From NCBI RefSeq assembly GCF_000373365.1, contig NZ_KB891241.1:186001-250000 (forward strand): a stretch of DNA of 64,000 nt, read 5' to 3'. The notes beneath the pieces were generated by a model, which searched no databases, was not told the origin of the DNA, and saw nothing but the letters and a program-made list of their open reading frames with translations. How positions within the stretch are numbered: position 1 is the first letter of the stretch; each line of letters begins with the position of its first letter. This stretch comes from Parafrankia discariae (GTDB taxonomy: Bacteria > Actinomycetota > Actinomycetes > Frankiales > Frankiaceae). The position numbers and the translations under genes are program-made. This document shows, one piece after another, positions 53,119-62,504 of the stretch.

Positions 53119-54057
53119 TCAGGGGCATCGGACGACCTGTCCGCAGTAGGTCAGGCCGGCGCCGAAACCGAACAGCAGCACCGGATCGCCCGAGACGACC
53201 TCGCCGGCTTCCATCATCCGGTCGAGCGCGAGCGGGATGCTTGCCGCGGACGTGTTGCCGGAGTCCACCACATCGCGGGCGATCGGCACGTCGGGGACAC
53301 CGAGGCCACCCGCGAGCGCCTCGACGATGCGCAGATTCGCCTGGTGCGGCACGATCGCGGCCAGCTCGGCCGGCGCGACACCGGCCCGCTCGCAGACCGT
53401 CCGCAAGGTGGGTACGAGCGAGATGGCCCAGCGGAACACGGCCGGGCCCTCCATGCGGAACGAGTTGTCGCCACGCCCGGGAACCTGGATCGCCTCGGGC
53501 CGCGACCCGTCGTGGCCCCAGACCGCCGGGCCGATCTGCTCGGTCTCGGCGGCGCCGATCACGACCGCGCCGGCCCCGTCCGCGAGCAGGATGCAGGTGG
53601 AGCGGTCGCTCCAGTCGGTGTAGTCGGAGAGCCGCTCGGTCGCGACGACCAGCACGTGCCGGGCACTACCGGCCCGGACCATGTCCGCCGCGGTGGAGAC
53701 GGCGTAGCAGAAGCCGGCGCAGCCGCCGTTGATGTCGAAGGTTCCCGCGGCCGAGGCACCGAGCCGGGCGGCGACCTGCGGCGCGGTGCCCGGGATCTGG
53801 GATGGCGCCGTGCAGGTCGCCCCGATCACGGCCTCCACGTCGCGGGCGTCGAGCCCGGCGGCGGCCAGTGCCTTGTCCGCCGCGCTGACCCCCATCGCGA
53901 CCGTGGTCTCGTCGTCGTCGGCGATCCGCCGGGTCGAGATGCCGGTCCGGCTGCGGATCCAGAGGTCCGAGGTGTCGACCTGCCGGATGATCTCGTCGTT
54001 GGTGACCAGTCGGGCCGGCCGGTAGGTGCCCAGCCCCAGCATCCGCGCCCCCGTCAT
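53119..54057 (-). CDS. fabH: 3-oxoacyl-ACP synthase III
   Basis: FabH starts fatty acid synthesis by condensing an acyl-CoA primer with malonyl-ACP. The 312-residue protein carries the catalytic Cys113 in INGGCAGFCYAV, His in VPHQANLRI and Asn in VDSGNTSAASIPLAL. The N-terminal MLGLGTYRP and IRSRTGISTRRI (CoA-binding Arg region) are typical. The ATG at 54057 overlaps the fabD stop by 4 bp (ATGA). Confidence 0.96.
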   Translation of the reverse strand: MTGARMLGLGTYRPARLVTNDEIIRQVDTSDLWIRSRTGISTRRIADDDETTVAMGVSAADKALAAAGLDARDVEAVIGATCTAPSQIPGTAPQVAARLGASAAGTFDINGGCAGFCYAVSTAADMVRAGSARHVLVVATERLSDYTDWSDRSTCILLADGAGAVVIGAAETEQIGPAVWGHDGSRPEAIQVPGRGDNSFRMEGPAVFRWAISLVPTLRTVCERAGVAPAELAAIVPHQANLRIVEALAGGLGVPDVPIARDVVDSGNTSAASIPLALDRMMEAGEVVSGDPVLLFGFGAGLTYCGQVVRCP

Positions 54058-55040
54058 GAGGCCGCCCCGACCAGGGGCTCGGCCTGGGGCGGTACGGCAA
54101 CCCCGGCGGTGGGCAGGTACTCGGCGACGAGTTCGCGGGCGGCGTCCAGGTCGTCGGGTGTCTTCACCGCGACGATCTTCGCTCCGCGCAGCTCGCGCCG
54201 GGCGATGCCGGCGAGTGTGCCGGCGGGCGGCAGCTCGATCACGGCGCTCACCCCGGCCTCGCGCATGGCGGCCAGGCACAGATCCCAGCGCACCGGTGCC
54301 GCCACCTGGGCCACCAGCCGGGTGACCAGGTCGGCGCCGTCGTGCACCGCGGCGCCGTCGGCGTTGGAGAGCTGGCCGAGGGCCGGAGCCCCGGGCCGGA
54401 TGCCACCCGCGACGGCCCGCAGCACGTCGCCGGCCGAGGCCATGTGGTGGGTGTGGAACGCCCCGGCCACGGACAGCGGCCGCAGCTTCGTCTTCGGTGG
54501 GGGGGAGTCGGCGAGCTTCGCGAGATCCTCGAGTGTGCCCGCGGCGACGATCTGCCCCGCGCCGTTGCGGTTCGCGGCGGTGAGGCCCATTTCCGCCAGC
54601 ACCGTGGCGATCTCGTCCGGGTCGCCGCCGAGCAGCGCGGTCATCCCCGTGGGGGTCCGCGCGGACGCCTCGGCCATCGCCCGGCCTCGCAGGCCGACGA
54701 ACAGCAGCGCCGACTCCGGGGTGAGTGAGCCGGTGATCGCGGCGCCGGTGATCTCGCCGACGCTGTGCCCGGCCACGACCGTGCGGGCACCGCCGGCGGG
54801 GGCCGCCGGCAGCAGGCCCAGCTGCTCGGCGGCCAGCAACCCGTTCGCGACGATGAGCGGCTGGGCGATCGCGGTGTCCCGAATGCTCTCCGCCGGTGCC
54901 TCACAGCCGATGTCGACCAGGTCCAAACCGGCCGCCGCCGACCACCAGCGCAGCCGGGCCTCGACGCCGTCGAGTTCCAGCCAGGGACGGAGCTGTCCCG
55001 GCGTCTGAGCACCCTGTCCTGGTGCGAGGATCGCGAGCAC
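54054..55040 (-). CDS. fabD: Malonyl-CoA:ACP transacylase
   Basis: FabD loads malonyl groups onto ACP. The 328-residue protein begins LAILAPGQGAQTPG. The nucleophile Ser93 is in AGHSVGEITGAA, the conserved Arg in LRGRAMAEAS, and the catalytic His in AGAFHTHHM. The GTG at 55040 starts just before the family motif and is preceded by a TAGGTGG sequence. It is the first gene of the fab cluster, separated by 244 bp from the FasR-like regulator gene, the expected position of a FasR-controlled promoter. Confidence 0.96.
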   Translation of the reverse strand: MLAILAPGQGAQTPGQLRPWLELDGVEARLRWWSAAAGLDLVDIGCEAPAESIRDTAIAQPLIVANGLLAAEQLGLLPAAPAGGARTVVAGHSVGEITGAAITGSLTPESALLFVGLRGRAMAEASARTPTGMTALLGGDPDEIATVLAEMGLTAANRNGAGQIVAAGTLEDLAKLADSPPPKTKLRPLSVAGAFHTHHMASAGDVLRAVAGGIRPGAPALGQLSNADGAAVHDGADLVTRLVAQVAAPVRWDLCLAAMREAGVSAVIELPPAGTLAGIARRELRGAKIVAVKTPDDLDAARELVAEYLPTAGVAVPPQAEPLVGAAS

Positions 55041-55284
55041 GTATCCACCTAACCCCGTGTGGCCGGTCGTTGTCGCTGGCGGCGAGTCACCGATGTCTCG
55101 TCGGCTCGTTGTCGGTGTCCTACAAAGCGGCAGGCTCCGACGGTACGTTAGTGCCCCTCCGTGCCTCTGGACCGGAATCCGGCGACAGGGCAGTAAATTT
55201 GCTTGGTGTGATGGTTCTCGCACCGACGGGAAGGGCCGTGCGGGCAGGTCGCGGACGGGGGTCCGGTCCGATCTGACCTGTAGG

Positions 55285-56943
55285 TTACGCACCGTCCAGG
55301 CGACCGAGCACCAGAGCGATGTGCAGGATGAACCGCTCGCGGTGATCGGCTGGATCAAGACCACAGACGTCCGCGACCTTGCGCAGCCGGTAACGCACCG
55401 TGTTCGGATGAAGGTAGAGCGCCCGGGCGGTCGCCTCCAGCGACGCGCCGAAGTCGAGGTATGCGCCAGCTGTCTCCAGAAGCGGGGTGCCGGCGTGGCG
55501 CAGCGGGAGGTAGACCTCCCTGATCAGGCTCTGCCGCGCGTCCGGATCACCGGCCAGCGCCAGTTCCGGCAGCAGCGCGCTCGCCGAGACCGGGCGCGGC
55601 GCCGCCCGCCAGGCGGCGACGACATCCGCGGCGGCGAGCGCCGCGCGGGCGCACCGGGGCGCACCGGTGAGGTCGCCCGCGATCGGCCCGACCACCACCG
55701 GGCCCGGCCCGCAGGCGGGCAGCAGTGCGCGGGCGGCCTCCAGCGCGGTGTCGGCGTCACCGGACGGCCGCGGGGTGTCGCCGCGACCGGATCCGCCCCC
55801 GGCGCCAGCCGCGACGGCCGGAGACCCGGACCCGGACGCGGACCCGCCGGCGCCGCCCGGCCCACCCCCACCGTGTCCACTCCCACCGTGCCCGGCCGCC
55901 CCGTGCCCGGCCGCCCCGTGCCCGGAACCGCTGTGCCCGGAACCACCGTGCCCGGCCCCGTTCGCCCCGCCGGGCCCGCTTCCGCCGGCGTTCGCCGGCG
56001 AGCCCGGCGGGTCACCGTCGTCAGGGCCGAAGGCGCCGCCGACGACCATCACGAGCCGGTCGTGGTGGACCCCGGCGAGCACCTCGAGGCCGGCGCCCCG
56101 GGCCAGTCGGTGCACCTCGTCGACGGCGACCTCGGGCGAGGTCGGCGGCGCCGCGCCGACGACGACGGTGACCGACGGCGGGTTGCGCCAGCCGACCGCG
56201 GCGGCCCGTGACGGCAGGCCGCGGTCGACCTCGCCGCGCACCACGTGGTCGACGACCAGCGCCTCCAGCCGGGCATCCCACGCGCCGCGCTCCTCGGCGG
56301 CGCGCGCGTACACCACCGCGCCCGCGAACGCGATGTCCCGGGAGTAACGCAGCACGTCGGCGAGCAGGCGCTGTTCGTGTTCCGGGCCGGCCAGGGTCGA
56401 AACCTCGGCCTCGATGGCCTCGACGGCGACCCGGACGAGATCGACCAGCCGCCGGAAGGTCACCGCCCGCACCAGCTCGCGGGGCGCGACCCGGAAGACG
56501 TCGCCGGACAGTTCCCGGGCGTGCTCGGGGCGGCGGCACCACTCGACGAACGACGAGATCCCGGCCTGCACCACGAGCTGGATGTCGGCCCGGTGCCGGG
56601 CGGACATCGCCGGGTACCAGGGGAGCACCTCCGTCATCCGGGTGACGGCCCGCGCGGCGAGCCGGCCGCTGGCCAGTTCGACCCGGCGGATCACCTCGTC
56701 GGTGGAGCCGCGGGGCGGGAGCGGCCGGCCGGCCGGCGCGTCGTCGGGGGAGGCGTCTCGGGCGGCGGGCGCGGTCCGGGCCGGCGGCACGACATGGCCG
56801 GGGCCCGACGTCGACGAGACGGGGGTGGAGGAGGAGAAGGAGGCCACGGTGGCCGGGGAGAGGGACGGGGGCAGTGGGGTGCCCTCCGCCGGCTCGTGCG
56901 CGGGTGCCTCGCCGGACGGGTCTGCTGCCACGGCGTCGAGCAT
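55285..56943 (-). CDS. fasR: FasR-like transcriptional activator of fatty acid synthesis (PucR family)
   Basis: A 552-residue regulator with a PucR C-terminal helix-turn-helix (YLDFGASLEATARALYLHPN, then TVRYRLRKVADVCGLDP). The N-terminal part has VELASGRLAARAVTRMTEV and the conserved VQAGISSFVEWCRRP. A Gly/His-rich insertion with repeated GHGAAGHGGSGHG (about residues 335-375) splits the central domain and is unusual. The first 90 residues are low complexity. In Streptomyces the homologue FasR lies just upstream of fabD and activates the fab operon; the same position here supports the name. The ATG at 56943 has GGGGAG upstream; an in-frame GTG at 56985 is possible. Confidence 0.88.
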   Translation of the reverse strand: MLDAVAADPSGEAPAHEPAEGTPLPPSLSPATVASFSSSTPVSSTSGPGHVVPPARTAPAARDASPDDAPAGRPLPPRGSTDEVIRRVELASGRLAARAVTRMTEVLPWYPAMSARHRADIQLVVQAGISSFVEWCRRPEHARELSGDVFRVAPRELVRAVTFRRLVDLVRVAVEAIEAEVSTLAGPEHEQRLLADVLRYSRDIAFAGAVVYARAAEERGAWDARLEALVVDHVVRGEVDRGLPSRAAAVGWRNPPSVTVVVGAAPPTSPEVAVDEVHRLARGAGLEVLAGVHHDRLVMVVGGAFGPDDGDPPGSPANAGGSGPGGANGAGHGGSGHSGSGHGAAGHGAAGHGGSGHGGGGPGGAGGSASGSGSPAVAAGAGGGSGRGDTPRPSGDADTALEAARALLPACGPGPVVVGPIAGDLTGAPRCARAALAAADVVAAWRAAPRPVSASALLPELALAGDPDARQSLIREVYLPLRHAGTPLLETAGAYLDFGASLEATARALYLHPNTVRYRLRKVADVCGLDPADHRERFILHIALVLGRLDGA

Positions 56944-57017
56944 GTCACCAGAGCTCCCCGCGGGGCGCCCCGACCGTCGGCTCACCCGGGGAACACCCGG
57001 GTGAGGAGGTCAGCTCG

Positions 57018-57548
57018 TCAGAGCTGGTCCCGATAGGTGGCGGCCCAGTCATGCACCCTGGCCACGTAGGAACGGGTCTCGTCGAAGTCCGGGATTCCCC
57101 CCGCGGTGCGGACGGCGTCCGGCCCCGCGTTGTAGGCGGCGAGCACGAGGGAGATGCGGTCTCCGGGCAGGTCGGCCACGGCCTCGGCCAGGTGTGCCTC
57201 GTAGTTGGCCGCCGAGATGATCGCGTCGCGGGGTTCGAGTGGATCGGCGAGGCCGTCTCCGTCGCCGTCGATGCCGAACTCCGCCCAGGTGGTGGGGAGG
57301 AACTGCATCATGCCGCGGGCGCCGGCGTGCGAGACGGCCGAGGGATCGAAACGGCTCTCGACCCTGGCCTGGGCGGCGAGCTGCGCCGCGCTGAGGACCC
57401 CGTAGGTGCTGGCCGCGGCCTGGAACACGGGGATCAGGTCCGCGGGGACGTCGGCGAAGGGCCGTTCGAAGATGTGACTGCATCCGGACAGCAGCGCGAT
57501 CACGATGATCACGGCCAGGACCGCGGTGACGGGCGCGCGCCGGATCAT
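57018..57548 (-). CDS. Lytic transglycosylase lipoprotein
   Basis: A 176-residue SLT-domain enzyme that cleaves the glycan strand of peptidoglycan. The signal peptide is AVLAVIIVIALLSGC with lipobox LSGC, so it is a membrane-anchored lipoprotein. The catalytic Glu64 is in ARVESRFDPSAVS. The further family motifs are ARGMMQFLPTTWAEFG and VLAAYNAGPDAVR. The ATG at 57548 begins directly at the basic n-region. The gene lies between the phosphatase and fasR on the same strand, close enough for one transcript. Confidence 0.92.
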   Translation of the reverse strand: MIRRAPVTAVLAVIIVIALLSGCSHIFERPFADVPADLIPVFQAAASTYGVLSAAQLAAQARVESRFDPSAVSHAGARGMMQFLPTTWAEFGIDGDGDGLADPLEPRDAIISAANYEAHLAEAVADLPGDRISLVLAAYNAGPDAVRTAGGIPDFDETRSYVARVHDWAATYRDQL

Positions 57549-57614
57549 GCCTCCTATTGTCCGTTCCGTACGGGGGATGTGTCCGCGCGGTCGTGGTCTT
57601 CACCGCGGCCGCTA

Positions 57615-57659
57615 GGTTCTCGTCTCATCGGTTCGTGTCTCAACGGTTCGTGTCTCAAC
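57615..57659. repeat. Three tandem 15-bp units at the phosphatase stop
   Basis: GGTTCTCGTCTCATC (57615-57629) is followed by two exact copies of GGTTCGTGTCTCAAC (57630-57644, 57645-57659). The last overlaps the stop codon of the phosphatase gene. Confidence 0.8.
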
Positions 57660-58410
57660 CGACGAGCAGTGACCGCAGCGAGCGAAGGTCCTCCTCGGGG
57701 ACGCCCGCCGCGCGCGCCCAGGCGGCCGGACCGCCCCAGATCTCGGCGACGCCGCCGAGGAAACCGCGCATGACCTCCGGCCGGCAGCTCATCTTGTCGA
57801 TGGTCAACGGGTCCTCGGGCCGGTTGTAGGACGGCCGGCGGGCGAGCCGGGCGTCGACCCGGGCGATCCGCTCGTTGGTCAGGGCGTAGTCCTCGATGAT
57901 CGCCTCGTCGACGACGCCGACGATCCCGAGCAGGAGCGCCGAGAGCACCCCGGTGCGGTCCTTGCCCGCGGCGCAGTGGAACAGCGCCGGCCCCGTCGCC
58001 GGCTGGGCGAGCAGGCGGACGGATCCGGCCACGGCGTTCCCGGCCAGGCGGAGGTAGTCCAGGTAGTGCTCGACCCGGTCGACCGAGTCGAGGTCCTTCA
58101 CGATCGCGGGGAACCGGGGATCGTCCGGCATGATCCATTCGCCGGGCAGGAACGAGAGGTTGTGGTAGGCCACGTCCTCGTACTCCAGCGGGCCGCGGCC
58201 CTCCCGGGCCGCCTCCACCGGGGCCCGCAGGTCGAGCACCGCCCGCAGGCCGAACACCTCGCGCAGCCGGGCCACGTCGGCGGCGGTCAGCTCCTGGAGG
58301 GTGTCGCTGCGCAGCAGGACACCCGACCGGGTCAGGCGCCCGTCGGATGTCGGCAGCCCGCCGAGGTCACGGGTGTTGTCGGTGCCTGCGAGGTCGAACC
58401 ACCGGTGCAC
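57655..58410 (-). CDS. Tyrosine/serine (CX5R) phosphatase
   Basis: A 251-residue protein phosphatase of the Y_phosphatase3 family (mycobacterial PtpB-like). It begins WFDLAGTDNTRDLGGLPT, a family signature. The catalytic loop is His-Cys146-Ala-Ala-Gly-Lys-Asp-Arg152 (HCAAGKDRTGVLSAL). RAVLDLRAPVEA precedes it, and YNRPEDPLTID follows. The GTG at 58410 was chosen as it begins next to the domain. The gene is 8 bp downstream of the acyltransferase gene, so the two form an operon. With the BY-kinase gene nearby it could oppose tyrosine phosphorylation in polysaccharide export; that is inference. Confidence 0.88.
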   Translation of the reverse strand: MHRWFDLAGTDNTRDLGGLPTSDGRLTRSGVLLRSDTLQELTAADVARLREVFGLRAVLDLRAPVEAAREGRGPLEYEDVAYHNLSFLPGEWIMPDDPRFPAIVKDLDSVDRVEHYLDYLRLAGNAVAGSVRLLAQPATGPALFHCAAGKDRTGVLSALLLGIVGVVDEAIIEDYALTNERIARVDARLARRPSYNRPEDPLTIDKMSCRPEVMRGFLGGVAEIWGGPAAWARAAGVPEEDLRSLRSLLVG

Positions 58411-58417
58411 CTTCCGA

Positions 58418-59158
58418 TCATAGGTCGGCGCGTGGTGCCCCGGTCTGGGGTTCCGGCGTCCTCGGTTCCACGATCGGCGGTCGGGCGGCGTCCGCGCCGG
58501 CGTCGGAGGGGTCGATCGGGCGGGCCGGCACCCCGGCCACGACGAGTCCGGGACGCACGTCTCCGGTGACGACCGCCCCGGCGCCGACCACCGCGCCGGC
58601 GCCGATCCGCCTGCTGCGCACGACGCTCGCCTGCATCCCCACCCAGGCGCCGGGGCCGACCTCGACGGCGCCGCCGATCCGGGCGCCGGGGGCGAGCGTC
58701 GCGTAGTCGCCGAGCCGGCAGTCGTGCGCGACACCGGCGCCGATGTTCACCAGGACGTGCCGGCCCGTCTCGATGTTGGTGGTGAGGCTCGCGAGCGCGC
58801 AGACCACGGTGCCCGGCCCGAGCTTCACATCGCCGCCCAGGTAGGCGCGGGGATGGACGATGGTGGCCGGGCGCCGCCCGCAGGCGCTGGCGTACCGGTC
58901 GATGCGGGCCCGTGAGGCCGCCGCGCCGACCCCGATCAGGTAGTCGGCATCGAGGCCGGCCAGCAGGTCGAGCCCGCCCAGCACGGTGCTTCCGCGCCGG
59001 GCGAGCGGGTCGGGGTCGACCTCACCGTCGTCGAGGAACCCGAGGAACCGGTAGATGTCCCGGTCGCCGGCGGCGTTGACCGCCTCGACGAGGTCGAGGA
59101 GCTCGCGGCCGTGGCCGCCGGCTCCCACGATGACGAGCTGGCGTCCGAGGTCTGGCAC
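58418..59158 (-). CDS. NeuD/PglD-like sugar O/N-acyltransferase
   Basis: A 246-residue left-handed beta-helix acyltransferase. The N-terminal Rossmann-like domain starts LVIVGAGGHGRELLDLV, typical of NeuD/PglD proteins that acetylate nucleotide sugars or sialic acid. The hexapeptide region (about 105-205) includes HPRAYLGGDVKLGPGTVV, GVAHDCRLGDYATLAPG with the catalytic His, and GAGAVVTGDVRPGLVVAGVP. The last 30 residues are low complexity. The GTG at 59158 starts at the domain. It is divergent from the epimerase gene and fits an envelope-polysaccharide locus. Confidence 0.88.
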   Translation of the reverse strand: MPDLGRQLVIVGAGGHGRELLDLVEAVNAAGDRDIYRFLGFLDDGEVDPDPLARRGSTVLGGLDLLAGLDADYLIGVGAAASRARIDRYASACGRRPATIVHPRAYLGGDVKLGPGTVVCALASLTTNIETGRHVLVNIGAGVAHDCRLGDYATLAPGARIGGAVEVGPGAWVGMQASVVRSRRIGAGAVVGAGAVVTGDVRPGLVVAGVPARPIDPSDAGADAARPPIVEPRTPEPQTGAPRADL

Positions 59159-59370
59159 GGGGCCGACCGTAGAGCGATGACGACCCACGTTCAATTGGAC
59201 ACTCTGAGTAGTCGACCCCGACTGGGGGTGCCCCTGTGGGGTGGGCGGTATCTCGGGGGGCGCGCCCCGGGATGCGTGGTATCACCGCCCAGCCCTCTCA
59301 TCTCGATTACTATGGGTGTCTGATCGATTGCATATCGTCGCTTAACCTGCTCAGGGAGAGTGATCAGACG

Positions 59371-60345
59371 ATGAGGGTCGTGGTGACCGGGGGCGCCGGG
59401 TTCATAGGCGCCCACCTGACCCGTGCCCTGCTGGCCCGTGGCTGTGAGGTGATCGTCGTCGACGACCTCAGCACCGGAGCCCGGTCGAACCTGCTCGGCC
59501 TGCCCGTGCGCCTCGTCCTCGGCAGCGTCACCGACCGCGAGCTGCTCGAGGACGCCTGCACCGGGGCGGACAGCGTCGTCCACCTGGCGGCGCGGCCCTC
59601 CGTCGAGCGCTCGCTGCTCGACCCGCTGGCCACCCACCATGTCAACGCGACCGGCACCCTGACCGTGCTCGACGTGGCGCAGCGCGGCGAGACCCACGTC
59701 GTGGTCGTCTCGTCGGCGCTGGTGTACGGGACGTCCGACGGCCGGCCCCAGACCGAGGATGATCCGCCGCGCCCGACCAGCCCGTACGCGGCCAGCGCGG
59801 CGGCGGCCGAGGGCTACGCCCTGGCGCACCAGGCGAGCTTCGGGCTGCCGGTGCTGGTCACCCGGCTGTTCAACGTCTACGGCCCGTACCAGCCGGCCCG
59901 GCACGTCCAGGCCGCCGTCGTGCCGTCGTTCATCGACGCCGCGCTGCGTGGACGTCCGCTGCCGGTACACGGCGACGGCCGGCAGACCAGGGACTTCACC
60001 TACGTCGAGGCGGTCGCCGGGCTGCTGGCCGACGCGGCCTGCCGCCGGCTGGCCCACCCCGGGCCGGTGAACCTGGCGTTCGGGACGAGCACCGACCTGC
60101 TGGCGCTGGTCGCCCACCTCGAGGACATCCTCGGCCACCGGCTCGACGTCGCGCACGGCGCGCCGCGCGCGGGGGACGTCCGCGACTCGCGGGCCCGCCC
60201 GGACGCCATGTACGCGCTGTTCGGCTCCGTCGAGCGCCCGGACCTGCGGGCGACCCTGGAGGAGACGGTGCACTGGTACCGGGAGCGCCTCGGCGATTCC
60301 CCCGGCGCGGCACCCAGATCCGCGGGCACCACCCCGCACCGCTGA
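59371..60345 (+). CDS. Nucleotide-sugar epimerase/dehydratase-like SDR, YxxxK Lys missing
   Basis: A 324-residue extended SDR of the UDP-glucose 4-epimerase type. The NAD-binding loop is VTGGAGFIGAHL, the DDLSTG adenine-ribose motif is present, and TRLFNVYGP and DFTYVEAVAGL are family marks. The catalytic Tyr139 is present in SPYAASAAAAE, but the Lys expected four residues later is Ala143 (codon GCG at 59797). Without that Lys the usual proton relay should fail, so it is inactive, altered, or the change is a sequencing error. The ATG at 59371 has AGGGAGAG about 10 bp upstream. It is convergent with the CapD-like gene. Confidence 0.88.
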   Translation: MRVVVTGGAGFIGAHLTRALLARGCEVIVVDDLSTGARSNLLGLPVRLVLGSVTDRELLEDACTGADSVVHLAARPSVERSLLDPLATHHVNATGTLTVLDVAQRGETHVVVVSSALVYGTSDGRPQTEDDPPRPTSPYAASAAAAEGYALAHQASFGLPVLVTRLFNVYGPYQPARHVQAAVVPSFIDAALRGRPLPVHGDGRQTRDFTYVEAVAGLLADAACRRLAHPGPVNLAFGTSTDLLALVAHLEDILGHRLDVAHGAPRAGDVRDSRARPDAMYALFGSVERPDLRATLEETVHWYRERLGDSPGAAPRSAGTTPHR

Positions 60346-60391
60346 CCACCCCGCACCGCTGACCGCGGCGGCGGCGGCCGCCGCCGCCGGC

Positions 60392-62389
60392 TCAACCGAT
60401 CCGCACCTCGGCCGGCCCGGTCCGGCGCTGCCCAGCCCGGCCCGATCCCGCCTGGCCCGGCTCGATCTGGTTCGGCCCCGGCTGGCTCGGCTCCCTCCGG
60501 TTCGGTCCGGCCTGGTGCGGCACGCTCGGCATGGGCTGGTCGGCGGCCAGCCGGGCCAGGGTGGCCCGGATCAGGGCCGGTGCCGCGTACGGGTCGACGT
60601 CCCGGACGGCAGTCGGGTCCAGCGGCGGCACCGGTACCTGCGAGATCAGCGGGTGCCGCGGCCGGGAGTCCCGCTCGCCGGCGCCCAGCAGCTCCTCGTG
60701 CAGCTTCTCGCCCGCGCCGAGCCCGGTGTAGACGATGTCCACCGGCCCGGGGGCGTGGGCCGCGATGCGGCGGGCGACGTCCGCGATGCGCACCGGTTCC
60801 CCCATGTCGAGGACCAGCGCCTCGCCGGCCGAGCCCAGGGCCGCGGCCTGCAGGACGAGCTGGACGGCCTCCTGGATGGTCATGAAGTAGCGGGTCACCT
60901 CCGGGTGGGTGACCGTCAGCGGCCCGCCCGCGGCCAGCTGGCCGGCGAAGACGGTCAGCACCGAGCCGTTGCTGCCGAGCACGTTGCCGAACCGGACGCT
61001 GACCAGCACCCCCGGCGCCCGGCCCGCGACGTGCGCGGTGAGGCGCTCGGTGATCCGCTTGGAGTGGCCGAGCACGCTGCTCGGGTTGGCCGCCTTGTCG
61101 GTCGAGATGTTCACCAGGCGCCGCACCCCACAGGCGGCCGCGGCCTCCAGGACGGTCAGCGTCCCCCACAGGTTCGTCTTCACCGACTCGCCCGGGAAAC
61201 GCTCCAACAGCGGGAGGTGCTTGAGCGCCGCGGCATGGAAGACCACCTCGGGCCGGCGCGCGGCGAACAGCGTGGCCATCAGCTCGGTGTCGCGGATGTC
61301 GCCGAGGACGATCGAGTCGTCGTCGAGCATCGCCCGGCCGTGCAGTGAGAGCTGGACGGCGCGCAGCGCCGACTCGTCCCGGTCGAGCATGATCAGCTCG
61401 GCCGGCCCGAAGGTGTGGATCTGCCGGCACAGCTCCGAACCGATCGACCCGCCGGCGCCGGTGACGAGGACCCGGCGGCCGGTGAGATAGCGCTCGGCGG
61501 CCGTCATGTCGGTCTGGATCTGCCGGCGGCCGAGCAGGTCGGCGAGGTCGAGATCGCGGATGTCCGCGACGCCGACGGTGCCGTCCACCAGGTCCGCGAC
61601 GCGGGGGAGCACCTTGACGGCGAGCCCGGCCGGTTCGGCCAGTGTGCTGATCTCCCGCAGCAGCGCCGCGTCCGCGCTCGGGATCGCGACGAGCAGGGTG
61701 CGTGCGCCGGTGGAGGCGGCGACGCCGGCGATCGCGGCCCGGCCGCCGCGGACCCGCACCCCGGAAAGCTGCAGGTTCCAGGTCCGTGGGTCGTCGTCGA
61801 GCAGGGCGACCGGGTAGTAGGGGCTGCTCGGTGTGCGCAGCATCGCGGTGAGCACCCGCTGCCCGCCGTCGCCCGCGCCGAAGACGATCAGTGGCTCGGC
61901 GGCGTCGGGGGCCGGCCGGCGCAGCCGCTCCTCGGTCAGCCGCCACAGATAGCGGACGCCGAGCATCAGCACCAGGGTCACCGCCCCGCCCAGCGGCGGC
62001 ACGCTGAGCGGCACCGGCCGCGGCGCGCCGAACGCCAGCACCACCACGAGCACCCCGAGAACGGTGAGCGTGACCGCGACCAGGATGCCGAAGACCTCCT
62101 CGAACCCGCCGAACCGGTACCGGCCCAGGTAGAGGTGCAGCGCCGTGCCCAGGAAGTGGAGCAGACACACGGCGAGGAAGACGATGACCCAGAAGCCGGG
62201 CTCGGCGAGCGCGGCCGGGTCCAGGTCGAGCCGGCCGACCTGGGCGGCGATGAACCCGAGCGCGAGCGCGCAGACGTCCAGTGCTATCTGCAGACCGACC
62301 CGCTGTCGGAGGTCGAGTCGCGACACGCGCCGCGCAACCGCCGCCGTCCACAGACCGTGACGTCGTCCGTCTACTCTACGTCTCCACAT
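60392..62389 (-). CDS. CapD/WbpM-like membrane nucleotide-sugar 4,6-dehydratase
   Basis: A 665-residue enzyme for making a modified UDP-sugar in surface polysaccharide synthesis. Four membrane helices lie in the first 145 residues. Two Rossmann domains follow: a substrate-linked one (LIVFGAGDGGQRVLTAML, about 165-285) and the catalytic SDR (LVTGAGGSIGSELCRQI, from about 312). The catalytic region is ISTDKAANPSSVLGHSKR, with Ser429 and Lys444; the position of the usual Met or Tyr is Leu440. FGNVLGSNGSV and TRYFMTIQEAVQLVLQA are family marks. The C-terminus is a Pro/Gln-rich tail. The ATG at 62389 is next to the divergent Wzz/BY-kinase gene. Confidence 0.92.
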   Translation of the reverse strand: MWRRRVDGRRHGLWTAAVARRVSRLDLRQRVGLQIALDVCALALGFIAAQVGRLDLDPAALAEPGFWVIVFLAVCLLHFLGTALHLYLGRYRFGGFEEVFGILVAVTLTVLGVLVVVLAFGAPRPVPLSVPPLGGAVTLVLMLGVRYLWRLTEERLRRPAPDAAEPLIVFGAGDGGQRVLTAMLRTPSSPYYPVALLDDDPRTWNLQLSGVRVRGGRAAIAGVAASTGARTLLVAIPSADAALLREISTLAEPAGLAVKVLPRVADLVDGTVGVADIRDLDLADLLGRRQIQTDMTAAERYLTGRRVLVTGAGGSIGSELCRQIHTFGPAELIMLDRDESALRAVQLSLHGRAMLDDDSIVLGDIRDTELMATLFAARRPEVVFHAAALKHLPLLERFPGESVKTNLWGTLTVLEAAAACGVRRLVNISTDKAANPSSVLGHSKRITERLTAHVAGRAPGVLVSVRFGNVLGSNGSVLTVFAGQLAAGGPLTVTHPEVTRYFMTIQEAVQLVLQAAALGSAGEALVLDMGEPVRIADVARRIAAHAPGPVDIVYTGLGAGEKLHEELLGAGERDSRPRHPLISQVPVPPLDPTAVRDVDPYAAPALIRATLARLAADQPMPSVPHQAGPNRREPSQPGPNQIEPGQAGSGRAGQRRTGPAEVRIG

Positions 62390-62504
62390 GAGGCCATAGA
62401 GTAATTGCCACTGTGAGTAAATGACCGACTACCGCTGAGGTACGTTGCGTCTGTCGAGTGTCACGGTGAGTGTTCGGGCGAGGGTCCGGGAGGGTGGTCG
62501 ACGA

